Shown here: positions 51,532 through 63,201 of the stretch, piece after piece | How positions within the stretch are numbered: the first letter of the stretch is position 1 | How the letters are laid out: each line of letters begins with the position of its first letter | From: Riptortus pedestris | Taxonomy: Eukaryota > Arthropoda > Insecta > Hemiptera > Alydidae | Length of the DNA stretch: 64,000 bases | Direction: 5' to 3' | NCBI GenBank assembly: GCA_019009955.1 | Contig: CM032231.1 | Location: 112,587,501-112,651,500 of the forward strand | The notes under the pieces: model-generated | Database searches by the model: none | What the model saw: only the letters and a program-made list of their open reading frames with translations | What the model was told of the DNA's origin: nothing | Position numbers and translations under genes: made by a program

Positions 51532-52803
51532 AGCAGGGGCTGCGAAAATAATCAGTTTTCTTAAATATTAGAATGACACTCTAAAAACGCCATTTCTCAT
51601 TCTATCCCTCCCTTGGAAGGAATTTCTTCCTTGCTAAGAAAAGTACGGAAAGCAGCTGGAAGACATGTTTAGTAATATTATTATTATTATTATTGATTAA
51701 CGTTCACTTTTTGCTACTAAGGCTAATTGGGATTTTACTTAATGAGTTCGGCACTAAACAAATTCGGTTTAATCTCGACGTTGGCTTTAATCTCACATGG
51801 TAGACCTGAGCCCTTGTTTAGTAATATACTAGCTGAATAAGCAAATCACACGAGTAGAGGTACGAATAATTTGGTTAATATTCAAGTTTCAGTAAATTGT
51901 GCTGAGTTATTTATTTATTTAGGCGATTCACGCATTTTTTTTTTATTATAAAACTAAAATATGTGCTGGCTTACAAACGTAGTAAATTCCTTGAGCAAAA
52001 AAGATACATATATAACATATTCGGGTGGGACTCATAATAAAAGAGATATTTATGAAATTGGATGACAAATATTATAATTCATTATAAATAAATATTGAGT
52101 TTGGTTACCAACAAATGAAAATTTTTGCCGCTAGAGTAACATAGCATACATACGTAAACCCAAAAATTCTATTACTTTACCTTCCCATAAACTTTTTTTC
52201 CTCTGGCCAATTATTAACGAGCCACCAACCATTAGTTATTACAAGAAATAGTTAAATATCGAGTATGCTCTCGAGCAAATAAAAATGAAGCCATTTGATT
52301 TAGAATGTTCATTGCTGAAGTCACGTAGAGAATTTATTCATAGCGAAAGGTCCGACGAAACATTAGCTTATTGTTAATAGTATAAGGAGGATTAAGTAAA
52401 GGCTGAGTATAAAATTTTAAAAAATGCAATTCGAGTTAGAGAAAAAATGTATAGGACACAAGTTGGATGAAATTAAATTTGCAATAAGATTGATTATATG
52501 TCATTTTTTGATCTGACCCTTAGTAATGGGCGAATTTGGACTATTTAATTTTACTCTATTCTCCTGGTCGGCTCAGCCATTAACGCACTTCATCTTTAAT
52601 GTTGCATGGAGTTTTGAAATATCGAGTTTGGTAACGATTAAATAAAAAGTACAACCGTTACGTGACAAATACGCGTGTATATATACAAATTACACTTGAA
52701 GCTCACTTCCGTAATCTCCTAGGTAAGATTGAAGTAATTTGAAGAGCTTTTTTGAGTCATGAGTACAACTCCATTAGCTACTTTTCGTTAATGGAAATCT
52801 AAT
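51532..52803 (-). mobile_element. Old HINE-A long copy interrupted by a SINE
   Basis: AGGCCGCCAAGCAGGGGCTG at the start, then after the SINE at 51665-51825 the text resumes with GAATAATTTGGTTAATATTC and two core modules, ending GGAAATCTAATAA. Divergence is high. Confidence 0.68.
51665..51825 (-). mobile_element. SINE-T copy inserted in HINE-A
   Basis: Minus strand: CTACCATGTGAGATTAAAGCC, AGTAAAATCCCAATTAGCC, TTAGTAGCAAAAAGTGAACG and a clean (AAT)n tail on this orientation. It interrupts the HINE-A copy at 51532-52803 and so postdates it. Confidence 0.7.
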
Positions 52804-53159
52804 AAAATGATAAGGTGGAATGAATGATAAGAAAAGATGAATGGGGGGAAATTGGGGGTAGGAGGTCATGAGCGAAGAAGAAGAAGGAACAGACACAATG
52901 GTCGGAGATAGATAAGACTGTTTATGGTGAGACTGGAGGCTGGCTTAGCAAGAGGTCGGGAGGAAGGTACGGTGCAGGAGTCGGTGGAGCGTTGAACCGG
53001 GGCTGCAATGCATCACTGCTCAGCAATTGGCAGACTCCCTCTCTTTGTCTGCTCTTCTGTCTGCTTACCTCTGTTTCTCCTTCTGGATATTCTCCCCGGA
53101 AAATACTCTCTTCTGAACGGATTCTTATTACCAAAGGAAGATTTTGAGCATGGGATCAC

Positions 53160-54382
53160 GTAGAACAAGTAATACCTGCGCCCACGTCACTCATACATGT
53201 CATAAATGCTCATACTGCATTATGCCGTAGCAACTGAATGTGAGTACTTCGCTCATGCCGGAAAATGCACGCGTCACAAGCATGTCATGGGTGTTAATAA
53301 GGGCCTTATACCGTAGGAATTCAACTAGCCCACCTTGCTAACGTCGACGAATACCAACACCACTCTCATATGCCATTGGTGCTAATGGTGCCTTATGCCA
53401 TAGGAACTCTGTGCGCCCAGCAAACTTACTTCAGCGAATGCCCACACCACTCACACATGCCACAGTTGCTGGTAACACCTTATACCATAGCAAGTCAGTA
53501 TGCCTATCTTGCTAAATTCGTCGATCGTACACGCCACTCACACGTCATGGTTGCTAATAACGTCTTATGCCGTAGCAAGTAAGCGTGCCCAACTTGTAAA
53601 TACGGCGACTGTTGCCCACGCTTCACACAGGCCATGGTTGTTGATAACACCTTATCCCATAGCAACTCGACGCGCCCAGCATGCTAACTTCGGTGGTTGC
53701 CCACGCATCACACATGCCATGGTTGCTGGTAACACCCTATCCCATAGCAACTCAACGTACCCACCATGCTAACTTCGGCGGTTGTACACGCCTCACACAT
53801 GCCATGGTTGCTGATAACACCTTATCCCATAGCAACTCAACGTGCCCACCATGCTAACTTCGGCGGTTGTACACGCCTCACACATGCCATGGTTGCTGAT
53901 AACACCTTATCCCATAGCAACTCAACGTGTCCACCATGCTAACTTCGGCGGTTGTACACGCCTCACACATGCCATGGTTGCTGATAACACCTTATCCCAT
54001 AGCAACTCAACGTGTCCACCATGCTAACTTCGGCGGTTGTACACGCCTCACACATGCCATGGTTGCTGATAACACCTTATCCCATAGCAACTCAACGTGC
54101 CCACCATGCTAACTTCGGCGGTTGTACACGCCTCACACATGCCATGGTTGCTGATAACACCTTATCCCATAGCAACTCAACGTGCCCACCATGCTAACTT
54201 CGGTGGTTACCCACGCCTCACACATGCCATGGTTGCTGATAACACCTTATCCCATAGCAACTCAACGTGCCCACCATGCTAACTTCGGCGGTTGCACACG
54301 CTTCACCAATAGCATGGTTGCTGATAACACCTTTGCCATTGCAACTAAGGGTGTCCACCTTGCTAACGTCAGCGAATTGCTC
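53160..54382. repeat. 85-bp satellite-like tandem array (~14 units)
   Basis: The unit runs TTGCTGATAACACCTTATCC..CATAGCAACTCAACG..CCACCATGCTAACTTCGGCGG..CACGCCTCACACATGCCATGG and repeats every 85 bases. Central units (about 53690-54290) are almost identical; those at both edges drift. The array is GC-richer than its surroundings. Because 85 is not a multiple of 3, the same peptide-like frame reappears shifted in each unit and hits stops, so it is non-coding. Confidence 0.95.
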
Positions 54383-54774
54383 CTACTAGAAAAGTACTTT
54401 GTTTCCAAGAATCCTTCCTTTTGTTTTCCTCTCTATTACCGTGTATCTGTTGCAATCCCAACCTTTCTCATGGAAAAACATCAGCTATCTCTTTGTAATA
54501 CTGTTAGATGAGAAGAAACAATTGGGGAATTTTAAGATTAAATCATCTTCCAGTTTTAAAAAAATAACAAGACACTATTAGGGTACAATATATATTTATA
54601 AAAAAAATAGACTGTTTTTAGGGATACACGCACATATATAGTAATCAGATGAGGAATAAGGAGAGTGTATCACTTGATTATCTAAGATTTCCAACTGAAA
54701 AAAACTTCTAAGGCTGGTTCAGATTCAAAAAATCAATTACTCTTTTTGCCCTCTAAACCAGAAACCCAAACAAT

Positions 54775-54920
54775 ATCATATCTGACAAGAGGTTAGATCC
54801 TAGGCAATAGCAATTTATGTAGTGAAGAACTTATAAAATAAAATCCTTAGTGCCTAGAAAAGGGTGATAACCTGCCACGATTAGTCCAATAGCATAAAAT
54901 AGAAATTAATAAATAACAAC
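54775..54920 (+). mobile_element. SINE-T copy
   Basis: GAGGTTAGATCCTAGGCAATAG, AATAAAATCCTTAGTGCC, TAGAAAAGGGTGATAACC, GATTAGTCCAATAGC and AATTAATAAATAAC follow the same block order. Confidence 0.6.
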
Positions 54921-56804
54921 AAAACAATATTTGATGTACAAATCAATAGCATTAGAAAGTCTATATAAATAAAACTCATTTTTGCATAAATTCTTTTTAA
55001 GTTTGATAAGATGGATTTTGTATGTGTTTAAAATCCCGTTAGGGTGTGGTAAAAAAATTAGAAATCTAGTTGTAGATGGAGGAATGGACAGAAGCCTAAT
55101 GTCATAACCTTAATTGCAAACATTAATAAAAATTAATATCCAACCCATGTCATCAAAATTGAAAATAATAAAATAGGACAAGCAGGGGCAAAAAAAAAAT
55201 ACAACTATGCCGCTGCTATCTCCTACTAAATTTAAAAGAGTCCTAACTCTTAGCTCACTAACAAAAGAAGCAAAAATATTTTAAAATTTTGTTTTTCTCA
55301 AACTTCAAGGTTTTTTTTGTTAAATTAGATATCTCTAACAGGAGAGTAAAAGTGACTAGTCCAATCATTCAATTGTTCTATATTTTTTTAAACATTTTTG
55401 ACAGCTATTGCTAGCATTTTCAGAACTTGAAAAGCATGTAGGGAGGAGGAAAGTTGGCAGTTGTCCAACAACTCCCCCAGCTTCTCTACATGCCATTGAA
55501 ACTTTGAAGATGACAGTAAGCATTTAGAAAAATTGAAGGATATGAACTAGTCACTTCTAAACTTCTGATATTGTAGTACTACATCTTCACCATCCATCGA
55601 CCTAGGAGAGAATTCAAACATCAAACAGTCTACTTGTATCAAAAGAAATTTAATCAATCCTGGGAAGCAATATTTTTTTAAGAAACATTTTTTAAACAAT
55701 ATGGTGCATATTAGTTACTACAGTTTGGAGCTTAAAGATGCAGCTATAAATACAGATAGATTCTCAATTACTATCATTTGTTCATGAAAAATAATAAAAG
55801 AAAGATAAAAACAAAAGAGGGTTGGAGGTGTGAGAGGGAGCCAGGGGGAGTGTCAATCATCTGGCTTTCCCGCCTTCCACCCTCCCACAGCTAAGGTAAT
55901 CTGACACATTTGAAGCCATCAATTTATTTATATGCTTCACCTCCCCCAATACCTCAATTTGCTATCAACTCCCCTTCTGGTCTCCCCTCACCCCTCATCC
56001 AACAGATACCAGCTCATATCAATTCAAAATTCCTTCTTATTTTTGCACTAAGAGAAAATACGTCTGATATAATATTAGTGATCAGTCCTTTTTTCAGAGA
56101 GAAAAAATAAATTGTACTATTTAGCAAATTTCACTTATAAAAGAGAAATTTATAACGGTAAATTCCAATAAAGGAATACAATATGCCTGTAGGCAGCATG
56201 GTAAGACCAAAGCCTAAACACATCACATCCTTACAAATCAGTTTTCCTTTTCTATTCATAAAGGGATACACGTATAAATTGAAATAAATTAAAAATCATC
56301 CTTAGAGGAATTCTCACAGTAAATTAAAAAAAAAATCTCATACAGTTTGACAGAAAACATCACACCATTTTAGTTTTGCTCCTTTTTGTATTCTAAATTT
56401 AGCATCTTAATTGGTTTAGGTCACCATCCTTCCAAATTTTAGACCTTTACAACTAGAAGGCAGTATTGAAGTGGTCAGCTGGAATGTTGGACTCCTAGAT
56501 TGTGAAACCAACAAACTTGTATATTTGTACACCTGAAGAAGTGTTCTAAGAAATTCAGGCAAGTAGGAAAAATTTGAAGAATAAATGAAATGAAAAATAT
56601 TTTGATAAAAAATTGAATTTCAAATTTGACCCTATCCCTTTTACAAGAGTAGAATTCAGGGTCAGATTTAAGGATTATGAAAAACTGTGTGCCTATTAAA
56701 GGGAGTTCTTCCAGACCAGAATGATTAGTTGCATAGAATTTGACCAGCTTTTAGCACTACTTATCTGTATGCAAAATATTTATACATCAAAAGTAACTGA
56801 TGAG
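54921..56804. other. Unrecognised; imperfect hairpin at 55.43-55.50 kb
   Basis: GCATGTAGGGAGGAGG and CTTCTCTACATGC form the outer part of an imperfect hairpin. The missing 3' exon of the PP2C gene was looked for here without success. Confidence 0.35.
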
Positions 56805-56822
56805 TTCAAATTTATATATGTA

Positions 56823-56863
<41 letters not shown>

Positions 56864-57345
56864 CTGTTAATGCTCTAGCAGTCGTAATTTTTGTTTGATC
56901 GTTACCAAACTCGATGTTTACTCGTTTTATGCAAAAAGAAAGATCAAGTTTGTTAATGGATGAAATTGGACCAGTGGGGAGGCAGTTAAGAGGGGGGATT
57001 TTCGAAATTTCGAAATATCTCCGTTACTATACGTCAGATCAAAAACTTGTATAAGACCAATCTTATTGCAAATTAAATTTACTATAAATATTATAATATA
57101 CAGTTATTCTCTATATTGAATATTAACCGAGATATTTACATTTTTATTAAGTGTGTGCGGATAATGGGCAAGATGAGATTGGTTGATGTTGGGTCTATTC
57201 ATTTCCGTAACTGTTCGGCTCTCGTGAAATTGGTTTAGGGGCTTGTTACTACTATTGTTACTAGTATGAAAATTTCTCTATTGTAAAATTTCACATGGGA
57301 AATCTGCTTAGTTTACGCAGCCCCTGTGTGACAGACTTTTTTTTA
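56805..57345 (+). mobile_element. HINE-A copy near the 3' side of the PP2C gene
   Basis: A TA tract (56824-56859), GTCTGTTAATGCTCTAGCAGTC, GATCAAGTTTGTTAATGGATG, core module, TAACTGTTCGGCTCTCG and a well-kept 3' end GGGAAATCTGCTTAGTTTACG-CAGCCCCTGTGTGACAGAC. The palindrome end is missing. Confidence 0.88.
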
Positions 57346-57606
57346 CCTTCAGCTAGCTGACAGTAGTGGTAAATGTACCTACGCCTTACACCTCTTTGAG
57401 ATTAATACACTTAATAACGTACAATTAATATTGTACATGGTTGGCTTCAATTTTAAGAGATCAGTAGCATTATTATAACTATTTCTACAAATTTAAAGGC
57501 CAAAGGTAATCCAAATTAAAAAGCGCAAATATTTTCACAATTGTCCAAATAATTTCAAGTCCAATTGATGTCCCATTAGAAGCTTAATAGTGAAGGAAAT
57601 TAGAAA

Positions 57607-58622
57607 AGTCTGCTTCGCAAGGGCTGTGTAAACTAAGCAGATTACTCATAAGCTGGAATATGATGAGCTGAAGACCTATTCCCTTGTTCTCTCATAATAA
57701 GAAGCCTAAGTAAGTAAAGAGAAATCGAAATACCAGCAGGAATGAAACTTTTAATGAGCCAGTAACTCAAAGTGAAATAGCTTGAGCAGGAGTGGGGGTT
57801 TTACAGAGACAGAATATAAAAAATGGAAATATCTTGGTTAAAATTGGAATAAATTGGTTAAATAAATATATTATCCAATTCATAATAACTGAGTTATTAC
57901 AAATTGTTTCCTCCAATTTAAGCCTTCACTCACCATAGTTTTATTTCAGCAGATTAGGAGACCTAATCTATATTTTGGAATGAAACAATTAAATATTGAA
58001 TATTGTATTAATAAAGTAAAAATAATGTAGTCTAGAACATAAAATCTTAATTGATGTTACAACGAACATATTTGACTATATATCACATTGCAAAAGTATA
58101 ATAAAAACATTATTTCATATTGGAATAGAACATTTCATCATAAATCAGTTAAATATTAGAATGAAAGAGTAAGGTGGGGGTTTTCTAAAGACTAGATACT
58201 AAAAAATGCATATATCTCCAATTACATTCGAAATACATAGAAAACTGTATAAAGCAACATATAAAGGAAATTACGTTTACAATAAGATTGGTTACATAAC
58301 ATTTCACAATCCGTGTGATAATGACAAAAATATTCTGAACTTTCTAAATTCCCACTTTTAGTGCCTCCCCTCCCCCAATTCCATTCAGCCATATGAAACA
58401 AATTTGATCATTAGTTTTACATAAAATATTTAAATAAGTTTCAATAATGAGCAAATAAGAATTGCCACTGCTAGAACATTAACAGACAAGTTTCTAATTT
58501 TTGACAGGACCTCCTTTCGGCCATTTTCTACACAGAATCGATGGACATTTGAAGATTTTTCAAAAACATTTGAAGATTTTTGACTTGGTAGCTGATTTTT
58601 CTTGTTGAAACTCTGCTAACAG
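57607..58622 (-). mobile_element. HINE-A long copy
   Basis: AGTCTGCTTCGCAAGGGCTG, AAGCAGATTACTCATAAGCTG, two diverged core modules, GCCACTGCTAGAACATTAACAG and a decayed end CTCTGCTAA. It lies just downstream of the last visible PP2C exon. Confidence 0.75.
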
Positions 58623-58952
58623 TATGCCTTATAAAATGAAATAGGACATTCGAGGAAAAATAATAGATAGAAATAGGACCTTCCCAATAAAAATAGTAGA
58701 AAAATTGAAATATTAACAAACGGTAAATAATAATATAGTAAAATAGTAATTGAAAAAAAAACTGCACTAATAAAAATAAATAAATTCTTGTTGAAATTGA
58801 GTAAAGGATAATGTGTTACATAGTCAGAAAGATGATTCTAAACAGTGATATTCATAGTCATTAGACTAACTCTATAATTAAGATGTAAGATACTCAGGGT
58901 ATAATATAAAAATCCTCAGAACATAAAATAAAACATAAAAAAAAAAACAAAC

Positions 58953-59117
58953 CTTTATGTAGTTCTAGGCACTTATAGACTTCATCGACAGCATGCTTTT
59001 CAGAGATAACATCCCAGAGGCCGTCACATGCTAGAAGGAGGAAATCTTCATCCCCTGTCAAATCATGGGATGTGACATCAGGCTCTGCAGTCACATAAGG
59101 CTTGTAATCCACATCAC
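58953..59117 (-). CDS. PP2C exon c (most downstream visible)
   Basis: The exon is 165 bp with a poly-pyrimidine/AAG acceptor immediately before 59117. It starts with two bases completing the split Gly codon, then [38 protein letters not shown] and a tail ending LHK. The donor is GTTTGT from 58952, a weaker match than the other two, so the 3' boundary is slightly less certain. The Asp of ACDG is the conserved metal ligand. The next exon, expected to carry the DNITV motif, was not found further left. Confidence 0.9.
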
Positions 59118-62100
59118 CTTAAAAAACAAAAAAAAAAATCAGCATAGATTAAGAAATTATTATTATCATTGCCCCTTACTCTTATTACCATATAAATTGT
59201 GATAAAAACATCTTCGGAGAAAAATATAGAGCTTAAACTAATAAATAATAATAATGAACTTTTTTTGGGCCTTTTAATACCATCTTACATTTAAAAAAAA
59301 TATCTTTCTGAATTTAAATATAAAAAATCTCTGATATGGTAAAAGTCCGACACACAGGAGCTGCGTAAACTGAATAGATTTCCCACTTGCTGGCTTGACA
59401 CTCTACTGATCTCATCTCACCATTTATAATATTTTTTCAAATAAAAATACAATGAGTAGTAGTGGGTACTCAATAAAATCTTAATAGAGCGGAGTCATCA
59501 TATAACTTGTTTGCATGAATCCCATCTTGTAAACATCTGTTAAAAACAATATTGGATATTAAAGCTAAGATGTTTTGTGATGTATTCCCTTATTTTTATA
59601 GTGTGATACCAGAAAGTGGGATTTTACTAAAATCTGAAAATTAAAAAATGCAAAAATCTTGGTTAATATTGAAAGTAAAGTATAGGTCATTCCACATCAA
59701 TTCAACCACACCATGACACCCACCATTTCAGATTTTGATGAATCTTATTTTGGGTGTTCTAGTCATTGATTTGAGAAACCAAACCAAATATTTTTGATAT
59801 ATCTTTAACGGTTTGGATTTTATGGTCTCTTAAAGTTTTGAGATTTTCGTGTTGTTTATCGATAGGGAGCAGTAAAATTAATTTGTTTTGAATTAAAAAA
59901 TAATTTATAACTTTCTTATTTACAAACCAATTTAGATGAATTTGTTTGCATGTATTCATAAATATATTTAATAACAATAAAAAAATAAACAAAGATACTA
60001 AGTAAGTATTTGTGACCAGAAAAAAACTACAAAGTGTCAATTTGAGTTTTTCTGAAAGCAAATACATAGTTTCACGTTAAATTGAATATCTCCAAATGGG
60101 AAAAGGATAATCATGGAAATCTTTTTTTGTTTTGGTTCTAAGACATGTGATCTACCTCCTCAAGCAATAAAATGAATGGTTATTTGACTCCATTGTTTAT
60201 TCCAAAATATAAATTGTCAAAAATAAATAGTTATAAAAATTTAGAAATTTATATAAATTTAAAAAAAAAAAGATAAATAAAGATAACTAAAAATATAGAT
60301 CCATTACACAGGTTTATTCTAAATGAAAGGCCGTTTACATTATCCCTCCCAATACCACGGGTCCGGAAATCACAGACTACCACGGGGGTCCTTGTGGGAC
60401 CCCACTCTTTTTTACACGTTTTTCATATAAAAACATACTTTATTTGGATTTATTAGTTAGGAATATGAAAAATGACTACAATTAATACATACCTATTACA
60501 ATTTTATTGATTGTATGAAATTTATTTATTAAAAGAATTTATTGATTGTAAAAAATTTATTGATTAAGAAACAAAATCCTTCGTTTTGGTGTCTTGGTTC
60601 ACTGATTGGACTCAATGGAGTCATCATTTTACGTATTTTGTTAGCACAGTTGCCGTTCTAAGAATCAATTAGCTTCCCGTTTTTCATCAAAATACGAGAA
60701 AAGAGAGTAAAAATAGGAAGGAATACCTTGTTTTTTATTCTCTTTCCTCGAGTTTGGTGACTTAAAACTTTTAATAAGAACTAAAGTCGTTTGTTTTTCC
60801 GTTGTGCAAATGTTTCAGTTCACTTGAAACCTCCGTCGAAAATGGACCGGATTGTTTCATCAAGAACAAAACGAAACCTAGAATTACCGAATTATTATAT
60901 CGAACAGCTTGATAATTTGGAAGGAAGTGAAGAGTGCTCCAAAGCTGATGAGTAATACAATCTGATACAAAACCATTTCAAAGGAAAAGTCACAAAGTAA
61001 CAATTCGATTGGTCAAGTTTATCATAAAGCTTTCATGAAAATTCCGAGAGCTGGGGTCCTCCGAGGACCCCATGGTACTGGGAGGGTTAAAGGATTCATC
61101 AGTCTATAATGTACTTGAATATGTACAATTCTTACCCTAAAATTGCTATTATGGTCAATGTTCTTTACAATTTTAAAATATTGTTTAATTTTGTTTCAAC
61201 ACTAGGAATACATTGTTGTGAAAACTACTATGTTCTTCCTGTTTTAGGAGATTCCAGTCATAATAATATGAAGAATGAGTGCAGCACAAATGTTCTCCAT
61301 TTTAGGTATTTAGGCTTCAAATATAGTGCTTCATTATTTAACAGCTTATTGTTAATATGAGTAGTACATGAGTAGGAGTGGGGGTTTACTAAAGGCTAGC
61401 AACTAAAAAATGCAAATATCTTGGTTAATAATGAAGATAGTAAAAAAAACGTATATAACAACATTAATAGAACATTTAATTTGCATCACGATTTGGTCTA
61501 TATACTAAACAATTTTGAAAATTCAAAATATATCTGTTATTATATGTCGGATTGAAAAAGTTTATATAACTAATCTTATTACAAATTTAATGTTCTATAA
61601 TAATAATAAAATTAATTATTTTACGTTTTCAGACAAAATCATGAATACCTAAATAACAGGGATGAATGAACGTTTAGAAATTTGTGTGCTTACACATGCT
61701 CGAATATTGGTGATAGGGTGAAACAATTTTGATAGAAGGCAGTCATCCCCCCCCCCTCTCATGTCAGATACTAAGTAAGGGACATAATCCTGGAGCTCTT
61801 TGAAATAAATTATTGAATATTAACAAGTGTATCAAGCTATTTATATATACGATACATTTTGGAACTATATGTTCAGGTAGTTCTGCAGGATGGTGTAATG
61901 AATGGTCTTCATTTATAGGTAATTAACATTTCCATTTGGTGCTTGGAGTAATGCAAGTTTTATATTTCATATAAAAACTGTATGTTATATTCACTGCAGA
62001 AGAACAGTTAAGAATACATAAAATCTTACCAATTGCTCTAGAAACTGCAAGTTGGCCATTCACTCTCCATGTGCCCCAAAATACAACGGAGCCACCCATT

Positions 62101-63201
62101 GCTTCGATTCTTTCTTTCTCTTCCTAAACAAAAAAATAGTACTAAAGTTAAAAATGGCTAACAATTCATCAGTAGGTTTAGTTTAAGATATCAAAGAAGA
62201 CTTTAAAGAGTACACTGTAATTTTAGAGGCAGAAATAATAGATCTCTCCAGAAAATGTTTAGCTAGTGTATAGAGTTACAAAAACAAAACAGTGTCGTCA
62301 AATTCCTAGTGTCACCTAATGTCACCCAATTTGTTTTAAGAGGGTAAAATATCAACTTAGGATAAAGAATGAGGTATTTCCTTATTCCCAACAAGGAAGG
62401 AAGTAAATTTGTTTTCTTGGATCTTATCATCAAGTAGTTTTTACTAACATGCTTAGATATAACAATTCATATCATCTTACATTCACTAACTTGGCTGAAA
62501 CAATGTGAAACGGGTCGCAGTCTTTCCTAGTCAGGGAACCAAATAAGGATTTTATTCAGTGCGTTTGTCACTTAATTAATTCATATTGCCCATGTGGAAA
62601 TAGAAGCTGTAACAATAGAACTACCAAGTGTATTAAAACCAAAGCCTTAATACGCTCGATATCAGCTTTGTACTTTGTAGTCAATAGTAGATAATAATTC
62701 TGTTTGAAATTGAATTGTCATTAAAAGAGTGACTAGTGAAAAATCTGAAACATTTCACAAAGAAAAAAAAAATATACCCATCCTGTAAACATATTTAACC
62801 TTTTGTTTTCCACCATATGGTAAGACAATAAACGATTCAAAATGAACATCAGAAAATATCACCAATCAAATTACTTCAGAGAGGAAAAAAGGTCAGTACA
62901 CTAAAAAATACATTGTTAAATTTTCTGACAAAATAAAAGCAAAAAAAAAAAAACCCTAAGATTGAGGACCTTAAGAATATTCTTAGAGTGTAAAAACAAT
63001 GAAAGCTTAAATGTATTGTAAACATGTTAAAAAATAAAATAAAGCACTTACGAATTGTTCCGGGCGGTGTGGGTTTACAAGTTGTATATAATCTCTACCA
63101 TTTACAAGTATTGCCTGTGAGTCACCTAACCAAGCAACATACATTTTGCCTAAGTCGTGTCTAATTAAAATACAGACTGCAGTGGTCCCACTCTTTAATT
63201 T
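58953..63201 (-). CDS. Partial gene: PP2C-family Ser/Thr protein phosphatase, PPM1E/PPM1F (POPX)-like, three exons
   Basis: Three minus-strand exons (63201-63052, 62123-62030, 59117-58953) join in frame with canonical GT-AG introns of 928 and 2912 bp and give about 137 residues of a PP2C catalytic domain. Visible in order are SGTTAV, WLGDSQA (the GDS motif), [20 protein letters not shown] and [11 protein letters not shown], whose Asp in CDG belongs to the metal centre of the family. PP2C enzymes are Mg/Mn-dependent monomeric phosphatases removing phosphate from Ser/Thr. The PHRPE...ERIEAMGG...[15 protein letters not shown] pattern is most like the PPM1E/PPM1F branch, which in animals dephosphorylates PAK and CaM kinases; that substrate role is inferred from family only. 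The N-terminal DGHGG exon should lie beyond 64000. The C-terminal DN-containing exon was not found. Nothing in the three exons looks broken. Confidence 0.93.
59344..59692 (-). mobile_element. HINE-A partial copy in PP2C intron
   Basis: AGTCCGACACACAGGAGCTG, GATTTCCCACTTGCTGGC, TCATCTCACCATTTATA and the middle link TTTTACTAAAATCTGAAAATT; the right half is absent. Confidence 0.75.
60344..61086. mobile_element. piggyBac-type short element (743 bp) in the PP2C intron
   Basis: The ends are inverted repeats: CCCTCCCAATACCACGGG at 60344-60361 and, on the other strand, CCCTCCCAGTACCATGGG at 61086-61069 (2 mismatches in 18). The right flank is TTAA (61087-61090) and the left flank is TTAT (60340-60343), i.e. 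a TTAA target duplication with one mutation. Both ends also carry matching subterminal palindromes: GGGGTCC..GGACCCC at 60385-60403 and GGGGTCCTC-C-GAGGACCCC at 61053-61071. CC-starting repeats and TTAA targets are the hallmarks of piggyBac. At 743 bp it cannot encode a full transposase, so it must be non-autonomous. Confidence 0.88.
60842..60955 (+). pseudogene. Short ORF inside the piggyBac-type element, probable transposase N-terminal remnant
   Basis: ATG at 60842 to TAA at 60955 gives 37 residues beginning [19 protein letters not shown] and continuing acidic ([12 protein letters not shown]). It lies in the right third of the element. Many piggyBac transposases begin with an acidic unstructured segment, so this may be the 5' coding end kept after internal deletion. 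The residues themselves have no diagnostic motif, so a chance frame is possible. Confidence 0.4.
61310..61640. mobile_element. Rearranged HINE-A fragments in PP2C intron
   Basis: A minus-oriented piece (AGGAGTGGGGGTTTACTAAAGG, AAATATCTTGGTTAATAATG) is followed at about 61510 by a plus-oriented piece (GTCGGATTGAAAAAGTTTATA), an internal inversion or head-to-head joint. Confidence 0.6.
62030..62123 (-). CDS. PP2C exon b
   Basis: The exon is 94 bp, phase 0 at the start and phase 1 at the end. The acceptor is TGTTTAG before 62123 and the donor is GTAAGA from 62029. It encodes [23 protein letters not shown] and LAVSRAIG, the last Gly codon being split over the intron. It is too short to show as a long open frame. 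PHRPEQF from the previous exon followed by [11 protein letters not shown] reproduces the usual PPM1 order. Confidence 0.93.
63052..63201 (-). CDS. PP2C exon a (most upstream visible)
   Basis: The exon is 150 bp, phase 0 at both ends. The acceptor is TTTTTCAG before 63201 and the donor is GTAAGTG from 63051. It starts [14 protein letters not shown], contains [15 protein letters not shown] and ends [13 protein letters not shown] and GDSQA are core PP2C motifs; the small residues of GDS sit at the active-site edge. The open frame continues past both splice sites by chance and should not be read as protein. Confidence 0.93.

Noticed and set aside
53370..54511. Series of near-identical 61-codon frames resembling a repeat protein
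   Set aside because: The 85-bp unit shifts frame each time and every frame hits a stop; this is a DNA tandem repeat.
59759..60067. 102-codon hydrophobic minus-strand frame in the PP2C intron
   Set aside because: It is AT-composition driven, inside an intron between well-defined exons, and has no family motif.
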